Assembly: GCA_050179115.1 (NCBI GenBank)
Contig: JBFXFL010000036.1
Span: 1 to 30,107 of the forward strand
Source of the DNA: JAGPUQ01 sp050179115
Lineage (GTDB): Bacteria; Pseudomonadota; Gammaproteobacteria; Pseudomonadales; Porticoccaceae
Reading direction: 5' to 3'
Length of the DNA stretch: 30,107 bases
Part shown: in pieces, positions 8,377 to 17,000 of the stretch
How positions within the stretch are numbered: position 1 is the stretch's first letter
Layout of the letters: each line of letters starts with the position of its first letter
Notes under the pieces: generated by a model
What the model saw: only the letters and a program-made list of their open reading frames with translations
The model's database searches: none
What the model was told of the DNA's origin: nothing
Program-made: the position numbers and the translations under genes

Positions 8377-8477
8377 GGTGTCTTATCCCCCAAAAATATC
8401 GATGCCACCGCTTCGGTCGGTGTGCCGAAGGCCCTTCACCGAGGTATGCAGCGCGGGAACTGTTACGGTGGCCAATA

Positions 8478-8496
8478 CTTTTCGCGGCGCGAAAAG
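8478..8496. promoter_or_regulatory. 19-bp perfect palindrome, probable operator
   Basis: CTTTTCGCGGCGCGAAAAG is a perfect 9-bp inverted repeat around one central base. It sits just downstream of the predicted transcription start of the beta-oxidation operon, where a bound TetR-like repressor would block initiation or elongation. No regulator gene lies next to it in this window, so which protein binds is unknown. Confidence 0.6.
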
Positions 8497-8508
8497 CCAA
8501 GGCGAAGC

Positions 8509-8537
8509 ACTATAGTTGAACGCCCGGGGACGGTAAA
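8509..8537 (-). promoter_or_regulatory. Sigma-70-type promoter of the beta-oxidation operon
   Basis: On the minus strand TTTACC (8537-8532), 17 bases, then TATAGT (8514-8509). This has four of six and five of six consensus matches with ideal spacing. Predicted transcription start is near 8502, about 125 bases before the first acyl-CoA dehydrogenase gene. The 19-bp palindrome follows directly. Confidence 0.55.
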
Positions 8538-8609
8538 CCCGAGGGTAACCTGCCCGCCATCAGAGTTCGGGACGCCCGGTCGCCACCGCGGCGCCGACCC
8601 CGAACGCGC

Positions 8610-9818
8610 TCAGACCATCCCGGCGGCAGCGCGCATCACCAGCCGTTTGAGCGGTTCGGCACGCTGGAAAAACGCCATGCCGGCAGCACGCGCAAGGGCG
8701 CTGGACAGATCCTCGCGGCCGAACAGGGTCTTGAACCCCCGCATCGCGGCCAGCATGGCGAGATTCTCCGGCCGGCGCCGGCGCTGGTAGCGCGCCAGCG
8801 CGCCGGCATCGGCGACGTCCAGGCCGCGCTGTCGCGCGCGCGCCACTTCGTCCGCCAGCACTTCGGCATCGGCGAACCCGAGATTGACTCCCTGTCCGGC
8901 GAGCGGATGAATGGCGTGCGCGGCATCGCCAAGCAGGGCAATTCCCCGCATCACATAGCTGTCGGCGTGATGCTGACCCAGAGGTATCAGCGCGCGCTCG
9001 CCGTGCAGGGAGATCGCGCCCAGCGCGCGCTCGCTGGCAATTTCCAGCTCGCGACACAGGGCGTCGTCGGGCAGCGCGTGCAGGCGCTCCGCCACGGCCT
9101 GTTCCTGGGACCAGACGATGGCCACGAAACGGGTGTCGCCGTCCTCGTCATGGAGCGGCAAAAACGCGAGCGGACCTGTGGGAGCGAACCACTGCCGGGC
9201 GCAGTGGCCGTGCTCGCGCTCGGTGCGCAACACCGCGACCAGCGCCATCTGGCCGGGATCCCAGTGCCGGGAAGTGAACCCGAAACGCTCGCGCAGCGGC
9301 GAGCGCGGTCCATCCGCCGCCACCAGCAGGGACGCACGCATCTGCTCCTGGTTCAGTTCAGCCACGCATCCGCCATCGGGCTGGCGGTGGATCTGCGCCA
9401 GGGTCTGCGGACACAGAAAGCGGATATTGGGCTGCGCGCGCACCGCCGCGCCGAGCGCCGCCACCAGCGCCGGTTGCGCGACAATGTGCCCCAAGCGGGA
9501 CTCGTGAATCTCGGCGCAGTCAAAGCTGACGTGACCGGCGCTGGCACGATCCCAGACCGCCATGGACCGATAGGGGCAGGCGCGCCGGGCGAGCGCCTCG
9601 GGCCAGGCGCCGATCCGCTCAAGCAGACGCCGGCTGCGCTCGTTGAGGGCCAGCGCACGGCTGTCCAGCGCGCGGGTATCGGCCAGTACCGGGGGTGGCT
9701 GCGACTCCACCAGCGTGATCGCAAGCTCCGCGCCCGCCGGTCCACGGGCAAGCGCGAGCGCAAAGGCGGCGCCCACCGGGCCCGCCCCCACGATCAGGAC
9801 ATCAGCGTCGCGCATCAT
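8610..9818 (-). CDS. ubiI: UbiI/VisC-type FAD-dependent ubiquinone hydroxylase (402 aa)
   Basis: Flavoprotein monooxygenase of the UbiH/UbiF/VisC/COQ6 family. The family member in this position hydroxylates the C5 carbon of the ubiquinone ring precursor in aerobic bacteria. Visible are the dinucleotide-binding GAGPVG motif at about 11-16, a central DG motif in LLVAADGPRSPLRERFG, and the second FAD motif LLGDAAHAIHPLAGQGVNLGFAD. The first two codons are both ATG (9818 or 9815). The gene starts inside the end of ubiH (17-bp overlap), so translation is probably coupled. It is last in ygfB-pepP-ubiH-ubiI, as in E. coli. Ring-position assignment rests on gene order, because UbiI, UbiH and UbiF are hard to separate by motif. 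Confidence 0.88.
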   Translation of the reverse strand: MMRDADVLIVGAGPVGAAFALALARGPAGAELAITLVESQPPPVLADTRALDSRALALNERSRRLLERIGAWPEALARRACPYRSMAVWDRASAGHVSFDCAEIHESRLGHIVAQPALVAALGAAVRAQPNIRFLCPQTLAQIHRQPDGGCVAELNQEQMRASLLVAADGPRSPLRERFGFTSRHWDPGQMALVAVLRTEREHGHCARQWFAPTGPLAFLPLHDEDGDTRFVAIVWSQEQAVAERLHALPDDALCRELEIASERALGAISLHGERALIPLGQHHADSYVMRGIALLGDAAHAIHPLAGQGVNLGFADAEVLADEVARARQRGLDVADAGALARYQRRRRPENLAMLAAMRGFKTLFGREDLSSALARAAGMAFFQRAEPLKRLVMRAAAGMV

Positions 9819-11043
9819 TGTCGACTACCTGGGCGGCGGGCACCGCGAGACCGGCGCCGAAATCCGCCAGCGCGCGCCGCAGCGGCGGACAGAGGCCGAG
9901 TGCCGTGAGTCCGAGATTACGGCCCAGAGCCACAACCGGTGCGCGGCTGGCGAACAGCGCCGGCAATCGCTCGCTGAATTGCAGCGTGCGCCACTGGTCG
10001 CGCTGCCGCGCCTGGGCGTAGCCGGCGAGCACGCCGAGGTCGCCCGGGTCGCGACCGGCCCGGGCGCCCGCACGCAGACATTGCGCCAACGCCGCCAGAT
10101 CCCGCACCGTGAGATTGAAGCCCTGCCCGGCGACCGGGTGGAGGCTGTGGGCAGCATTGCCCATCAGGACCAGGCGCGAGCGCACCTGTTCGCGCGCGAG
10201 ACTGCGTCGCAGCGGAATGAGTTGCGGCGCGCCCATGCCGAGAATGGCACCGGCGCGGTGACCGAATGCGGTCTGGAGCTCGGCGAGCCGTGCGGATTCA
10301 TCCGCTACCGCGAGCACCGCGGCCCGCTCCGGCGGCAACACCCAGACCAGGGAGGCGCGCGGCTGGCCATCCCGATCCGGCAGCGGCAGCAGTGCCATGG
10401 GGCCGTCCCGGGTGAAGCGCTCATAGGCGATGCCCCGATGGGGCGCGGCGAGGGTCAGGGTGGCGATCAGGGCGCAATTGCCGTAGTCGCGCGCAGCGAC
10501 GTCGATGCCGAATCCCGCCCGCAGCGGCGAGTCCGTCCCGTCGGCGAGCACCAGCAGACGGGTACGCAACGCGCCGGCGCCGGACGGGATTTCGAGGTGG
10601 TCGCGGCGCGGCACCGGGGTCGCGTCGATGCCCGCTGCGCGGCTGACATTGGGGCAGGCAGCCACCGCGGCGGCGAGCAGTCGCACCAGTTCGGCGTTCT
10701 CGATCACCTGCCCGAAGGGAGCGTCGCCGGGCGCGGGCCCCAGCCGCGCCAGACCCCAGCCGCCGCGCTCGCTCACCTGGATATCCGTTATCGCGGCCGA
10801 ACGCGCGGCGATCCCGGGCCACAGACCCAGCGCCGCAAAGACTTCGCGGCTGCTCACCGAGAGCGCCGTGGTCCGTACATCAGTGAATGAATCGACGTGC
10901 GCACGCGCCGCACCGACGGGAGGAGCATCCGCCAGCAGGGCGATGCGCCACTCGGGGCCGGCGCGCGCCAGCACCACAGCCGCGGTCAGCGCCGTGAGGC
11001 CGCCGCCGGCGATCGCGATATCGACATCGGCGCTTGCGGTCAT
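9802..11043 (-). CDS. ubiH: UbiH-type FAD-dependent 2-octaprenyl-6-methoxyphenol hydroxylase (413 aa)
   Basis: Second FAD hydroxylase of the ubiquinone pathway, predicted to act on C1 of the ring. The N-terminal FAD motif is GGGLTA, a later ADGTDSPLR carries the DG motif, and MGNAAHSLHPVAGQGFNLTVRD is the C-terminal FAD site. Here the usual GD is GN, a substitution known in UbiH proteins. It begins 7 bp after the pepP stop codon and overlaps ubiI by 17 bp. Both hydroxylases use O2, so the organism is expected to respire aerobically. Assignment as UbiH rather than UbiI follows from gene order (pepP-ubiH-ubiI) and the GNAAH motif. Confidence 0.88.
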   Translation of the reverse strand: MTASADVDIAIAGGGLTALTAAVVLARAGPEWRIALLADAPPVGAARAHVDSFTDVRTTALSVSSREVFAALGLWPGIAARSAAITDIQVSERGGWGLARLGPAPGDAPFGQVIENAELVRLLAAAVAACPNVSRAAGIDATPVPRRDHLEIPSGAGALRTRLLVLADGTDSPLRAGFGIDVAARDYGNCALIATLTLAAPHRGIAYERFTRDGPMALLPLPDRDGQPRASLVWVLPPERAAVLAVADESARLAELQTAFGHRAGAILGMGAPQLIPLRRSLAREQVRSRLVLMGNAAHSLHPVAGQGFNLTVRDLAALAQCLRAGARAGRDPGDLGVLAGYAQARQRDQWRTLQFSERLPALFASRAPVVALGRNLGLTALGLCPPLRRALADFGAGLAVPAAQVVDNDARR

Positions 11044-11050
11044 CCCGGTC

Positions 11051-12361
11051 TCAGTCCGCCATCAGCCGCTCGATGTCCGCCACGGTCTTGGGGACTCCGG
11101 CGGTCAGGATTTCGGGGCCTTTGCGCGTAATGACGACATCGTCCTCGATGCGGATGCCGATGCCGCGCCACTTTTTCGCGACCTTGCGATTGTCGGGCGC
11201 GACATAGATGCCGGGCTCCACGGTCATCACCATGCCGGGTTCGAGCAGACGCCACTCGTTGTCGACCTTGTAGTCGCCCACATCGTGGACATCCATGCCG
11301 AGCCAGTGGCCGGCGCGGTGCATGTAAAAATCCGTGTAGGCATTGCGCGCGATCAGGTCATCGACATCGCCCTTCAGCAATCCCAGATCGACCAGACCCT
11401 GGGTGATGATCTTCACCGTGACCCGGTGCGGTTCGTCCCAGTGGTTGCCGGCGCGCGCGACGTCGATGGCGGCGAGTTGGGCCGCGAGCACGACTTCGTA
11501 GAGCGCCTGCTGCGGCGCCGAAAATTTGCCGCTGACCGGAAAGGTGCGGGTGATATCGGCGGCATAGTGTTCGAGCTCGCAGCCGGCATCGATCAGCACC
11601 AGATCGCCGTCCTGCAGCGGCGCGCTGTTTTCCACATAGTGCAGCACACAGGCGTTGGCGCCACCGCCGACGATGGAGCCGTAGGCCGGATGGCGCGCGC
11701 CCTCGCTGGCGAAGGTGTGTTCGATCTCCGCCTGCAACTGATACTCGTACAGGCCCGGCCGCGCGGCGCGCATGGCGCGGCAGTGGGCGCGCGCGGAAAT
11801 CGCCCCGGCCTTGCGCATCACCTTGAGCTCGGTCGCCGTTTTGAACAGGCGCGCTTCGTGGACCAGATGGTCGAGATCGACGAACTCGTCCGGCGGCACT
11901 GCACCGCTGCGGGCGCGGGCGCGGATGCCGTCGATCCAGTCCAGCAAGCGGGTGTCGAAAGTGCGGTTGCGGCCGAGCGCGTAGTACACGCGGTCGCGGC
12001 CCTCCAGCAGTCCCGGCAGGATTTCGTCGATGTCATCGATGGGAAAGGCGTCATCGGCGCCGTACAGTTCACGCGCGCCCTCGGGGCCGGCGCGGCGGCC
12101 GTCCCAGATCTCGCGGCTGCGATCGCGCTCACGGCAGAACAGGACGAACTGTCCCTGGGGCCGTTTCGGGATCAGCACCAGCACCGCCTCCGGCTCGGGA
12201 AAACCGGTCAGGTAGAAAAAATTGCTGTCCTGCCGATAGGGAAAATACGTGTCCCGGCTGCGCACCTGCTCGGGTGCCGCGGTCAGTATGGCAATGCTGT
12301 TTTTGCTCATCGTCGCCATCAGGTCGCGGCGGCGGCGGGTGAATTCCTGGGCAGTGATCAT
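11051..12361 (-). CDS. pepP: Xaa-Pro aminopeptidase P (436 aa)
   Basis: Cytoplasmic dimanganese peptidase of family M24B that removes the N-terminal residue from peptides with proline at position 2. All five metal ligands of the pita-bread fold can be read: D258 in LIDAGCE, D269 in ADITRTFPVSG, H352 in RAGHWLGMDVHD, E382 in VEPGIYV and E406 in GIRIEDD. Length and the N-terminal domain (SNFFYLTGFPEPEAVL) match E. coli PepP. It lies 16 bp after ygfB and 7 bp before ubiH in a conserved cluster. The reason for its linkage to ubiquinone genes is not known. Confidence 0.96.
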   Translation of the reverse strand: MITAQEFTRRRRDLMATMSKNSIAILTAAPEQVRSRDTYFPYRQDSNFFYLTGFPEPEAVLVLIPKRPQGQFVLFCRERDRSREIWDGRRAGPEGARELYGADDAFPIDDIDEILPGLLEGRDRVYYALGRNRTFDTRLLDWIDGIRARARSGAVPPDEFVDLDHLVHEARLFKTATELKVMRKAGAISARAHCRAMRAARPGLYEYQLQAEIEHTFASEGARHPAYGSIVGGGANACVLHYVENSAPLQDGDLVLIDAGCELEHYAADITRTFPVSGKFSAPQQALYEVVLAAQLAAIDVARAGNHWDEPHRVTVKIITQGLVDLGLLKGDVDDLIARNAYTDFYMHRAGHWLGMDVHDVGDYKVDNEWRLLEPGMVMTVEPGIYVAPDNRKVAKKWRGIGIRIEDDVVITRKGPEILTAGVPKTVADIERLMAD

Positions 12362-12377
12362 CAGTTTGAATCCCGGG

Positions 12378-12932
12378 CTAGTGCAGGTTGACGTCGGGTC
12401 CGGCGTGCCGCTCGCGCAATTCGGCGTCGATCACCAGCACCGCGGCGCGCACATACTCGACCAGTTCGGCGTAATCGCGCTCGTCCTCCTCGGCTTCGTC
12501 GAGGTCCGTGTCGGCGCGACCGATGGCGGCGAGATCATCCAGTGCCGCGGCGGTGTCCGCGCTCAGGCCGCGCGCGCCGCCGCCCTGCCCAAGTCCCGCC
12601 AGAAATCCCTGACACCAGCAGGCGAGTGCCTGCACGCGCGCGCCCAGGGGCGCGTCGTCCGCCGGCAGAAGCAGTTGGAAGCCGTAGTCGAAGCGCGCCA
12701 GATCTTGCGCGGCATCAGCGGCAATTTCGGTGAGGGCGCTGCGCAACGCTTCCTCGACCACCAGGGTGGCGAGTTCCGCTTCGAGCAGATCCAGAACCGC
12801 GGTCGGTGAGCGCATCCCGCCGGCGCTGGCGCCGCACAGCAGACCGTGCCACTCGGCGGGATCCAGGGGTACATTCAGGGCCGCGAACGCGGCGCTCAGA
12901 TGCTCGAAACGGGACACGCGATCGACAGGCAT
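12378..12932 (-). CDS. ygfB: YgfB/UPF0149 family protein (184 aa)
   Basis: Small acidic helical protein of the YgfB/YecA family (UPF0149), first gene of the ygfB-pepP-ubiH-ubiI cluster. Recognisable parts are PAEWHGLLCG at about residues 22-31, the FQLLLPADD centre, the QGFLAGLG segment, and the C-terminal DLDEAEEDERDYAELVEYVRAAVLVI, which is the most conserved part. I take ATG 12932 because E. coli YgfB starts at an equivalent distance before the HGL motif. An ATG at 12956 would add eight residues, and neither start has a strong ribosome binding site. In Pseudomonas aeruginosa a YgfB protein modulates an AmpC-related regulatory pathway. Whether that holds here is not known. Confidence 0.85.
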   Translation of the reverse strand: MPVDRVSRFEHLSAAFAALNVPLDPAEWHGLLCGASAGGMRSPTAVLDLLEAELATLVVEEALRSALTEIAADAAQDLARFDYGFQLLLPADDAPLGARVQALACWCQGFLAGLGQGGGARGLSADTAAALDDLAAIGRADTDLDEAEEDERDYAELVEYVRAAVLVIDAELRERHAGPDVNLH

Positions 12933-13015
12933 CGGGACTGGCGGGCATCCTAGCATGGTGCCCACACCGCGACATCCGCCGCGCCCGTCCGTGATGACAA
13001 ACGCAGCGGAGTCGA

Positions 13016-13045
13016 TTGACCGCTTTGGCGCGAGCCAATTATAGT
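13016..13045 (+). promoter_or_regulatory. Promoter of the zapB-like/zapA operon, overlapping a divergent -10
   Basis: TTGACC (13016-13021), 18 bases, TATAGT (13040-13045) on the plus strand; transcription would start near 13052, about 24 bases before the first gene. On the minus strand the same bases give a perfect TATAAT (13043-13038) pointing toward ygfB. It has no recognisable -35, so it could serve as an activator-dependent or weak divergent promoter. Confidence 0.6.
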
Positions 13046-13075
13046 CTCCGGCCAAGAACCTCGGCCGGGATGGTC

Positions 13076-13285
13076 ATGAGCGCGACTTCCATCACCGAAC
13101 TCGAACACAAGGTCGACCGCCTGGCCGCCCTCAGCGCAGGCCTGAAAGCCGAAAACGACGCTTTGCGGGAGCGCGAAGCCAGCATGGCGCGGGAGCGCAG
13201 CCAGTTGCTCGAAAAGAATGAAATGGCGCGCTCCAGGATCGAAAACATGATCGCGCGGCTCAAAGCCCTGACTCCGGAGTCCTGA
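13076..13285 (+). CDS. ZapB-like coiled-coil protein, TIGR02449 type (69 aa)
   Basis: Short protein that is almost wholly predicted coiled coil: heptads of Leu, Ile, Ala and charged residues run from ELEHKVDRLAALSAGLKAEN to the C-terminal RIENMIARLKAL. Proteins of this size directly before zapA are annotated as TIGR02449 or ZapB-like and are thought to take part in cell division through ZapA/FtsZ. I choose ATG 13076 because GGGATG lies a few bases upstream. An in-frame ATG at 13070 is also possible. zapA follows 5 bp after the stop. Function is inferred from position and coiled-coil form. Confidence 0.82.
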   Translation: MSATSITELEHKVDRLAALSAGLKAENDALREREASMARERSQLLEKNEMARSRIENMIARLKALTPES

Positions 13286-13290
13286 CTACC

Positions 13291-13593
13291 ATGGCCGACG
13301 CCAGCGTTTCGACGGTCAGCATCCGGATACTCGACAAGGAATACCAGGTCCATTGCCCACCCGAACAGCGGGAGGCGCTGCTGAGCGCCGCCCACGGGCT
13401 CGACCTGCGCATGCGCGACATCCGCCGCTCCGGGAATGTCATCGGCCTCGAACGCATCGCGGTGATGGCCGCGCTGAATCTTTCCTACGAGCTGATGCAG
13501 GCTCAGGACCACGCGGGCAGCAGTGCCACCACCGGCGCGGACCTGGACCGCCTCGACGCCAAACTGACCCAGGCCATTCTCGCCCTGGAATAG
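13291..13593 (+). CDS. zapA: Cell division protein ZapA (100 aa)
   Basis: FtsZ-ring-associated protein that crosslinks FtsZ filaments at midcell. The N-terminal strand-rich head (VSTVSIRILDKEYQVHCPPEQ) and following helix (REALLSAAHGLDLRMRDIRRSG) are typical, as is the central ERIAVMAALNLSYEL before the C-terminal coiled coil. Length matches the family. It is cotranscribed with the ZapB-like gene and divergent from ygfB, as in Pseudomonas and E. coli. Confidence 0.93.
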   Translation: MADASVSTVSIRILDKEYQVHCPPEQREALLSAAHGLDLRMRDIRRSGNVIGLERIAVMAALNLSYELMQAQDHAGSSATTGADLDRLDAKLTQAILALE

Positions 13594-13594
13594 C

Positions 13595-13617
13595 CGGGCA
13601 ATACGGCCTTCTGCCCG
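13595..13617 (+). other. Hairpin directly after zapA
   Basis: CGGGCA (13595-13600) pairs with TGCCCG (13612-13617) across an 11-nt loop, beginning two bases after the zapA stop codon. No T-run follows at once (a TTTT comes 9 bases later), so it is a weak terminator candidate or an mRNA 3'-end stabiliser. Confidence 0.35.
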
Positions 13618-13625
13618 ACACCTGC

Positions 13626-13665
13626 GTTTTCCTCTTCGCCAGACCCGTTTTCCCTTCGCCAGGCC
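13626..13665. repeat. Two imperfect tandem copies of a 19-21-bp unit
   Basis: GTTTTCCTCTTCGCCAGACC (13626-13645) is followed by GTTTTCCCTTCGCCAGGCC (13647-13665). The two copies share GTTTTCC and TTCGCCAG. It lies in the non-coding stretch after zapA. It could be slippage or a repeated RNA element. Confidence 0.5.
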
Positions 13666-13734
13666 AAAGTCGCGGCGCACCACCAGATGTGAGGCGCACG
13701 GCGACCGCGACCTATCCAGTCGATAGGCCGGTGG
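13659..13734 (+). ncRNA. Candidate structured RNA in the usual 6S RNA position
   Basis: The stretch can be drawn as a three-way junction. CCAGGC (13659-13664) pairs with GCC-GG-TGG (13727-13734, GG bulged). Inside it are a hairpin GTCGCGG/CCGCGAC (13669-13675 with 13705-13711) and a hairpin CTATC/GATAG (13712-13716 with 13722-13726). In E. coli and Pseudomonas the 6S RNA gene lies directly after zapA. I could not match this sequence to 6S RNA by eye, and GC-rich DNA folds easily by chance. The strand is assumed from zapA. Confidence 0.25.
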
Positions 13735-13815
13735 GTATCGGATGCAACAGACGGCCGCCGCAGCGGGCTTTCAGCAGCCCACCAACGTCAAGATCAGGAG
13801 GTTTTTGTCGGCGCG

Positions 13816-13842
13816 GCGCCGGGGAACGACAGCGCCCGGCGC
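13816..13842 (-). other. GC-rich hairpin directly after the 34-codon gene
   Basis: GCGCCGGG (13816-13823) and CCCGGCGC (13835-13842) form a perfect 8-bp stem with an 11-nt loop, 10 bp beyond the stop codon at 13853. No T-run follows on the minus strand, so it is not a classical intrinsic terminator. It may protect or weakly terminate the small transcript. Confidence 0.4.
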
Positions 13843-13852
13843 GTGGCGGTGT

Positions 13853-13957
13853 TCAGATCAGATTGGAGACCACGACGGTGAAAAACACGCCAAACACGAG
13901 CAGGCAGAACCCCGTGACAACCGTTTCGCCGCAGATTTTGTCTTTGATCAGGTCCAT
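13853..13957 (-). CDS. Putative 34-residue single-span membrane peptide
   Basis: An ATG at 13957 with GGGAG about 8 bases upstream opens 34 codons ending in TGA. The peptide starts MDLIKDKICGE, a short polar and charged head. An unbroken hydrophobic stretch (about residues 13-30, TVVTGFCLLVFGVFFTVVV) follows, with a short polar end. This is the design of a small inner-membrane protein with one helix and two cysteines (C9, C18). An extended -10 promoter lies at the right distance upstream and a strong hairpin follows the stop. I do not recognise a family. It is downstream of the GH94 membrane protein on the same strand but seems to have its own promoter. It could also be a chance reading frame, but the agreement of promoter, ribosome binding site, start and membrane segment makes it likely real. 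Confidence 0.5.
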   Translation of the reverse strand: MDLIKDKICGETVVTGFCLLVFGVFFTVVVSNLI

Positions 13958-13988
13958 AACATAACTCCCGGTGTGCTGTACGGGAGCT

Positions 13989-13996
13989 ATTGTAAC
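13989..13996 (-). promoter_or_regulatory. Extended -10 promoter of the 34-codon gene
   Basis: On the minus strand the sequence TGTTACAAT gives an extended -10 element (TACAAT at 13994-13989 with the upstream TG). No good -35 is seen, as often with extended -10 promoters. The upstream DNA (13995-14050) is strikingly AT-rich, like an UP element. Predicted start is near 13982, about 25 bases before the ATG. An inverted repeat CTCCCG-N10-CGGGAG (13965-13986) lies between start point and ATG and covers the GGGAG ribosome binding site. Confidence 0.5.
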
Positions 13997-14073
13997 AGTC
14001 CTCAAAGTATCATTTTAATAATTTTGCATTTCTTTTGGTTATGTTATTCAGTCTGTCTGGAGCATGGCATTCT

Positions 14074-17000
14074 TCACTCTCTCCCCTCGGTTAGACGTTC
14101 GCCCCGCACCCTGATTTCGTAGAGTTCCAGGCCGCCTGAAGGCGCGGAAACCCGGGTGACAACACCGTCGCGCAGTTCGATGCCCAGCAGTCCGTAGGCC
14201 GCCCAGAGCATCCGGGCTGCGGCTCCGGTGTACCAGCTCCAGCCACCGCGACCTTCGTGGCCGGGGCCGCTGTAAATATCCGCCGGCTGTTGATGGGGCG
14301 CGAGACCGTAACGACTGGCGACATCGGGATGATCCCGGCCCAGGGGTGAAATTTTCTGCCACAGCCGGAACGCCTCGGCGCGCAGATGATTCGCTTCCGA
14401 AGCATGATCAGCGTCGTTCGCGAGCGCAGTCAGGGCATCCACCAGCCAGGAAGCGCCATGGGAGTACTGACCCCCGTTCTCGCGCACGCCGGCTGGATAG
14501 AGGGCGATACGGCCGGGCCAGGGTAGCGAATGCTCGTCGAACGCCGGCGTCTGGACGCGCACCAGATGCTCGCCTTCAAGCTGCGTCAGATCGGCGCGCA
14601 ACGCGGCGAGCGCATCGGCGGCGGCCACGGCCCCGGACAACGCCGGCCAGGCCGCCGTGAGGGCGTTGGCGTGGAGCAGTTCGGTACCGTCGTCGGCGAT
14701 GGCGCGCACATAGCGTTCGCTGCGGCGCATCGCCGCCAGCGCCGCACGCAAGCGGACGGCTTCAGCGCGCCAGCGGGCAGCGGTTGCCGCGTCGCCACGG
14801 CGGTGCGCCAGCGCGTCCCAGTCGAGCAGCACCCGGTGCAGGAAAAAACCGAGCCACACACTTTCGCCACGGCCGCGATGGCCGATGCGGTCGAGGGCAT
14901 CGTTCCAGTCACCACTGCCGATCAGCGGCAAGCCGTGGCGGCCGCGCCGCGCCAGGGTGTAGGCGATGGCGCGGCGACAATGTTCGTGGAGCGCGACGCG
15001 CTCGGCGCCCGGACGCGGCGCAAATCCAATGCCATCGGCGCCGTAGGGGATGGGCTCGCCTTCGAGGAAGGGCGTGTGCTCTTCCAGGATGCCGATGTCG
15101 CCGGTGACGGCAACGTACCGGGCGGTGAGGTAGGGCAACCACAGTTGCGGGTCGGATGCCCGGGTGCGGGCCCCAAAGCCGGTGCCGTCTGCCGGCGTCG
15201 GGTGCCACCAGTGCAGTACATCGCCTTGCGGAAACTGCTGGCTCGCGTGGCGCAGAATCTGCTCCCGCGCCAACTTCGGATCAATCAGCAACAGCGGTAA
15301 GACATCCTGCAACTGATCGCGGAAACCGTAGGCACCCGAGCGCTGCTCCGGACCGCAGCGTCCCCACAGCCGCGCATTCAGCACCTGGTAGGGCAGCCAG
15401 ATATTGACGAGGCGGTCGAAGTCCTTGCGATTGGTTTCGATGTGCAACTCGCCGAGGTGGCGGCGCCAGTCCGCCTCGGTCGCGACCAAGGCCGTCTGCG
15501 CCCCGGCGGGGTCGCGGTAGCGCGCGGCCAGCGCGCGGGCCGCATCCAGGGTCGGCGCCTGGCCCAGCGCGAAATTCACCCACAGCTCACCGCCTGCCGG
15601 TACTTCCACTTCGCCCGAAAAAGCCGCGACCCTGCCGCCATCATCCACGGCCGCCGGGTCGCCGGTGCCCAGGCTGACAAAGCACGGCAGCAGACCCGCC
15701 GCCGTGCCCACGAAGCGGCTGCGCACGGTCTCCACCATCGGCTGATCGAGACTGCTCGCCACAAACGCCCAGCCGGGCACAAACAGGTTGTCGGGATTGC
15801 GGGCATACACAGCGCCGGGTTCCGTGACGAGTTCGAGTCGCCCCCGGCTGTCCGCGGGCAGCTCCGCCAGCACCCATTCGAAACAGGCCACCACCCGGCA
15901 GCGGCGTGGCGCGCTGGTGCGATTGACTATGCGCAGCAGGCGCAGTTGCGCGGATACATCCGGGGGTACGCAGACGGTCAGTTCCAGGTCGAAGTCGGCG
16001 AGCGTACTGGCAAAGTGCGCCTGACCGGGCGCGAACTCGACCCGGTGCGGGGTATCGGTGCGCCGCAGCGGTGCAAAGGTGGGCCCGCCGCAAGTGTCGG
16101 TAGCCAGATCGACCACATACAGGGCCTCGCCCGGCAGACGGTGACCGGCGTCGCTCAACCGGAACGGGGTGAGGGCATTTTGCTGGCTGTTGCCGGCAAA
16201 CGCCGCGACATATCCGGCGCTGTCCAGTATCGCGCCCTGGCCCAAGGCATTCACCATGAGATGGCTGTAGGGCCGCGGGGCATTGCCATCGACGCCGAGC
16301 GTCCAGCCATCGGCGCTGAAATCGTGCGCCGGCGGCTCGGCATCGCGCTGCATGCGGACACGGTCGAGGGCAAGCTCCAGCACGGCCGCGGACGGCAGCG
16401 GTGTACCCAGACGGCGCGCGATCAGTTGCGCGGCGACCTGGGGGCTGGCCGCGTAGCCGGTGACAAAGCGTACGCTGGCACTGCCCTGGGCCGGAACCGT
16501 CACCCCCAAGGTCAACGACAGCGCGGGGTCGAAGCTGTACAGCAGGCCCTCGTCATCGGGCGCCCGCGGCGCATCCGGGGCCAGACCGTCCGGACACGCC
16601 AGACCGCCGGCACCGACGAAGCGGCCGCGGCTGTCCTCGTAGCCCGCAAGGCGCACGCCGTGTCCGTCGGTTGCCACCGCGTGAAAGGCCACCTCGCTCG
16701 CGGGCCGGCCATGTATATCCGTCAGCAGGCGGCTGTGCGCCAGCAGCGCGGCCAGGGGCGCCACAAACCGAGTACCGACGTACAGGGCATTGAATTCCGG
16801 GTGGCGGGAGGCGGCTTCGGCAGCGCCGAGCGTCAACTCCTGGAAGCTCGTCAGGCGCAAACGGCGTGGACGGTTGCTGTGGTTTTCAAAGGTGATCGTC
16901 CAGCATTCGACCGGATCGTCCGGCGGTACTTCGACGCGCGCAAACGCGGTCAGGTCCGCCGCGTCGGCGCGGTAGCACAATGCCGTGGTCGAGATCTCGG

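Noticed and set aside
13594..13852. Calling this region 6S RNA outright
   Set aside because: Only position supports it; I could not find the conserved 6S central bubble or closing stem sequences by eye.
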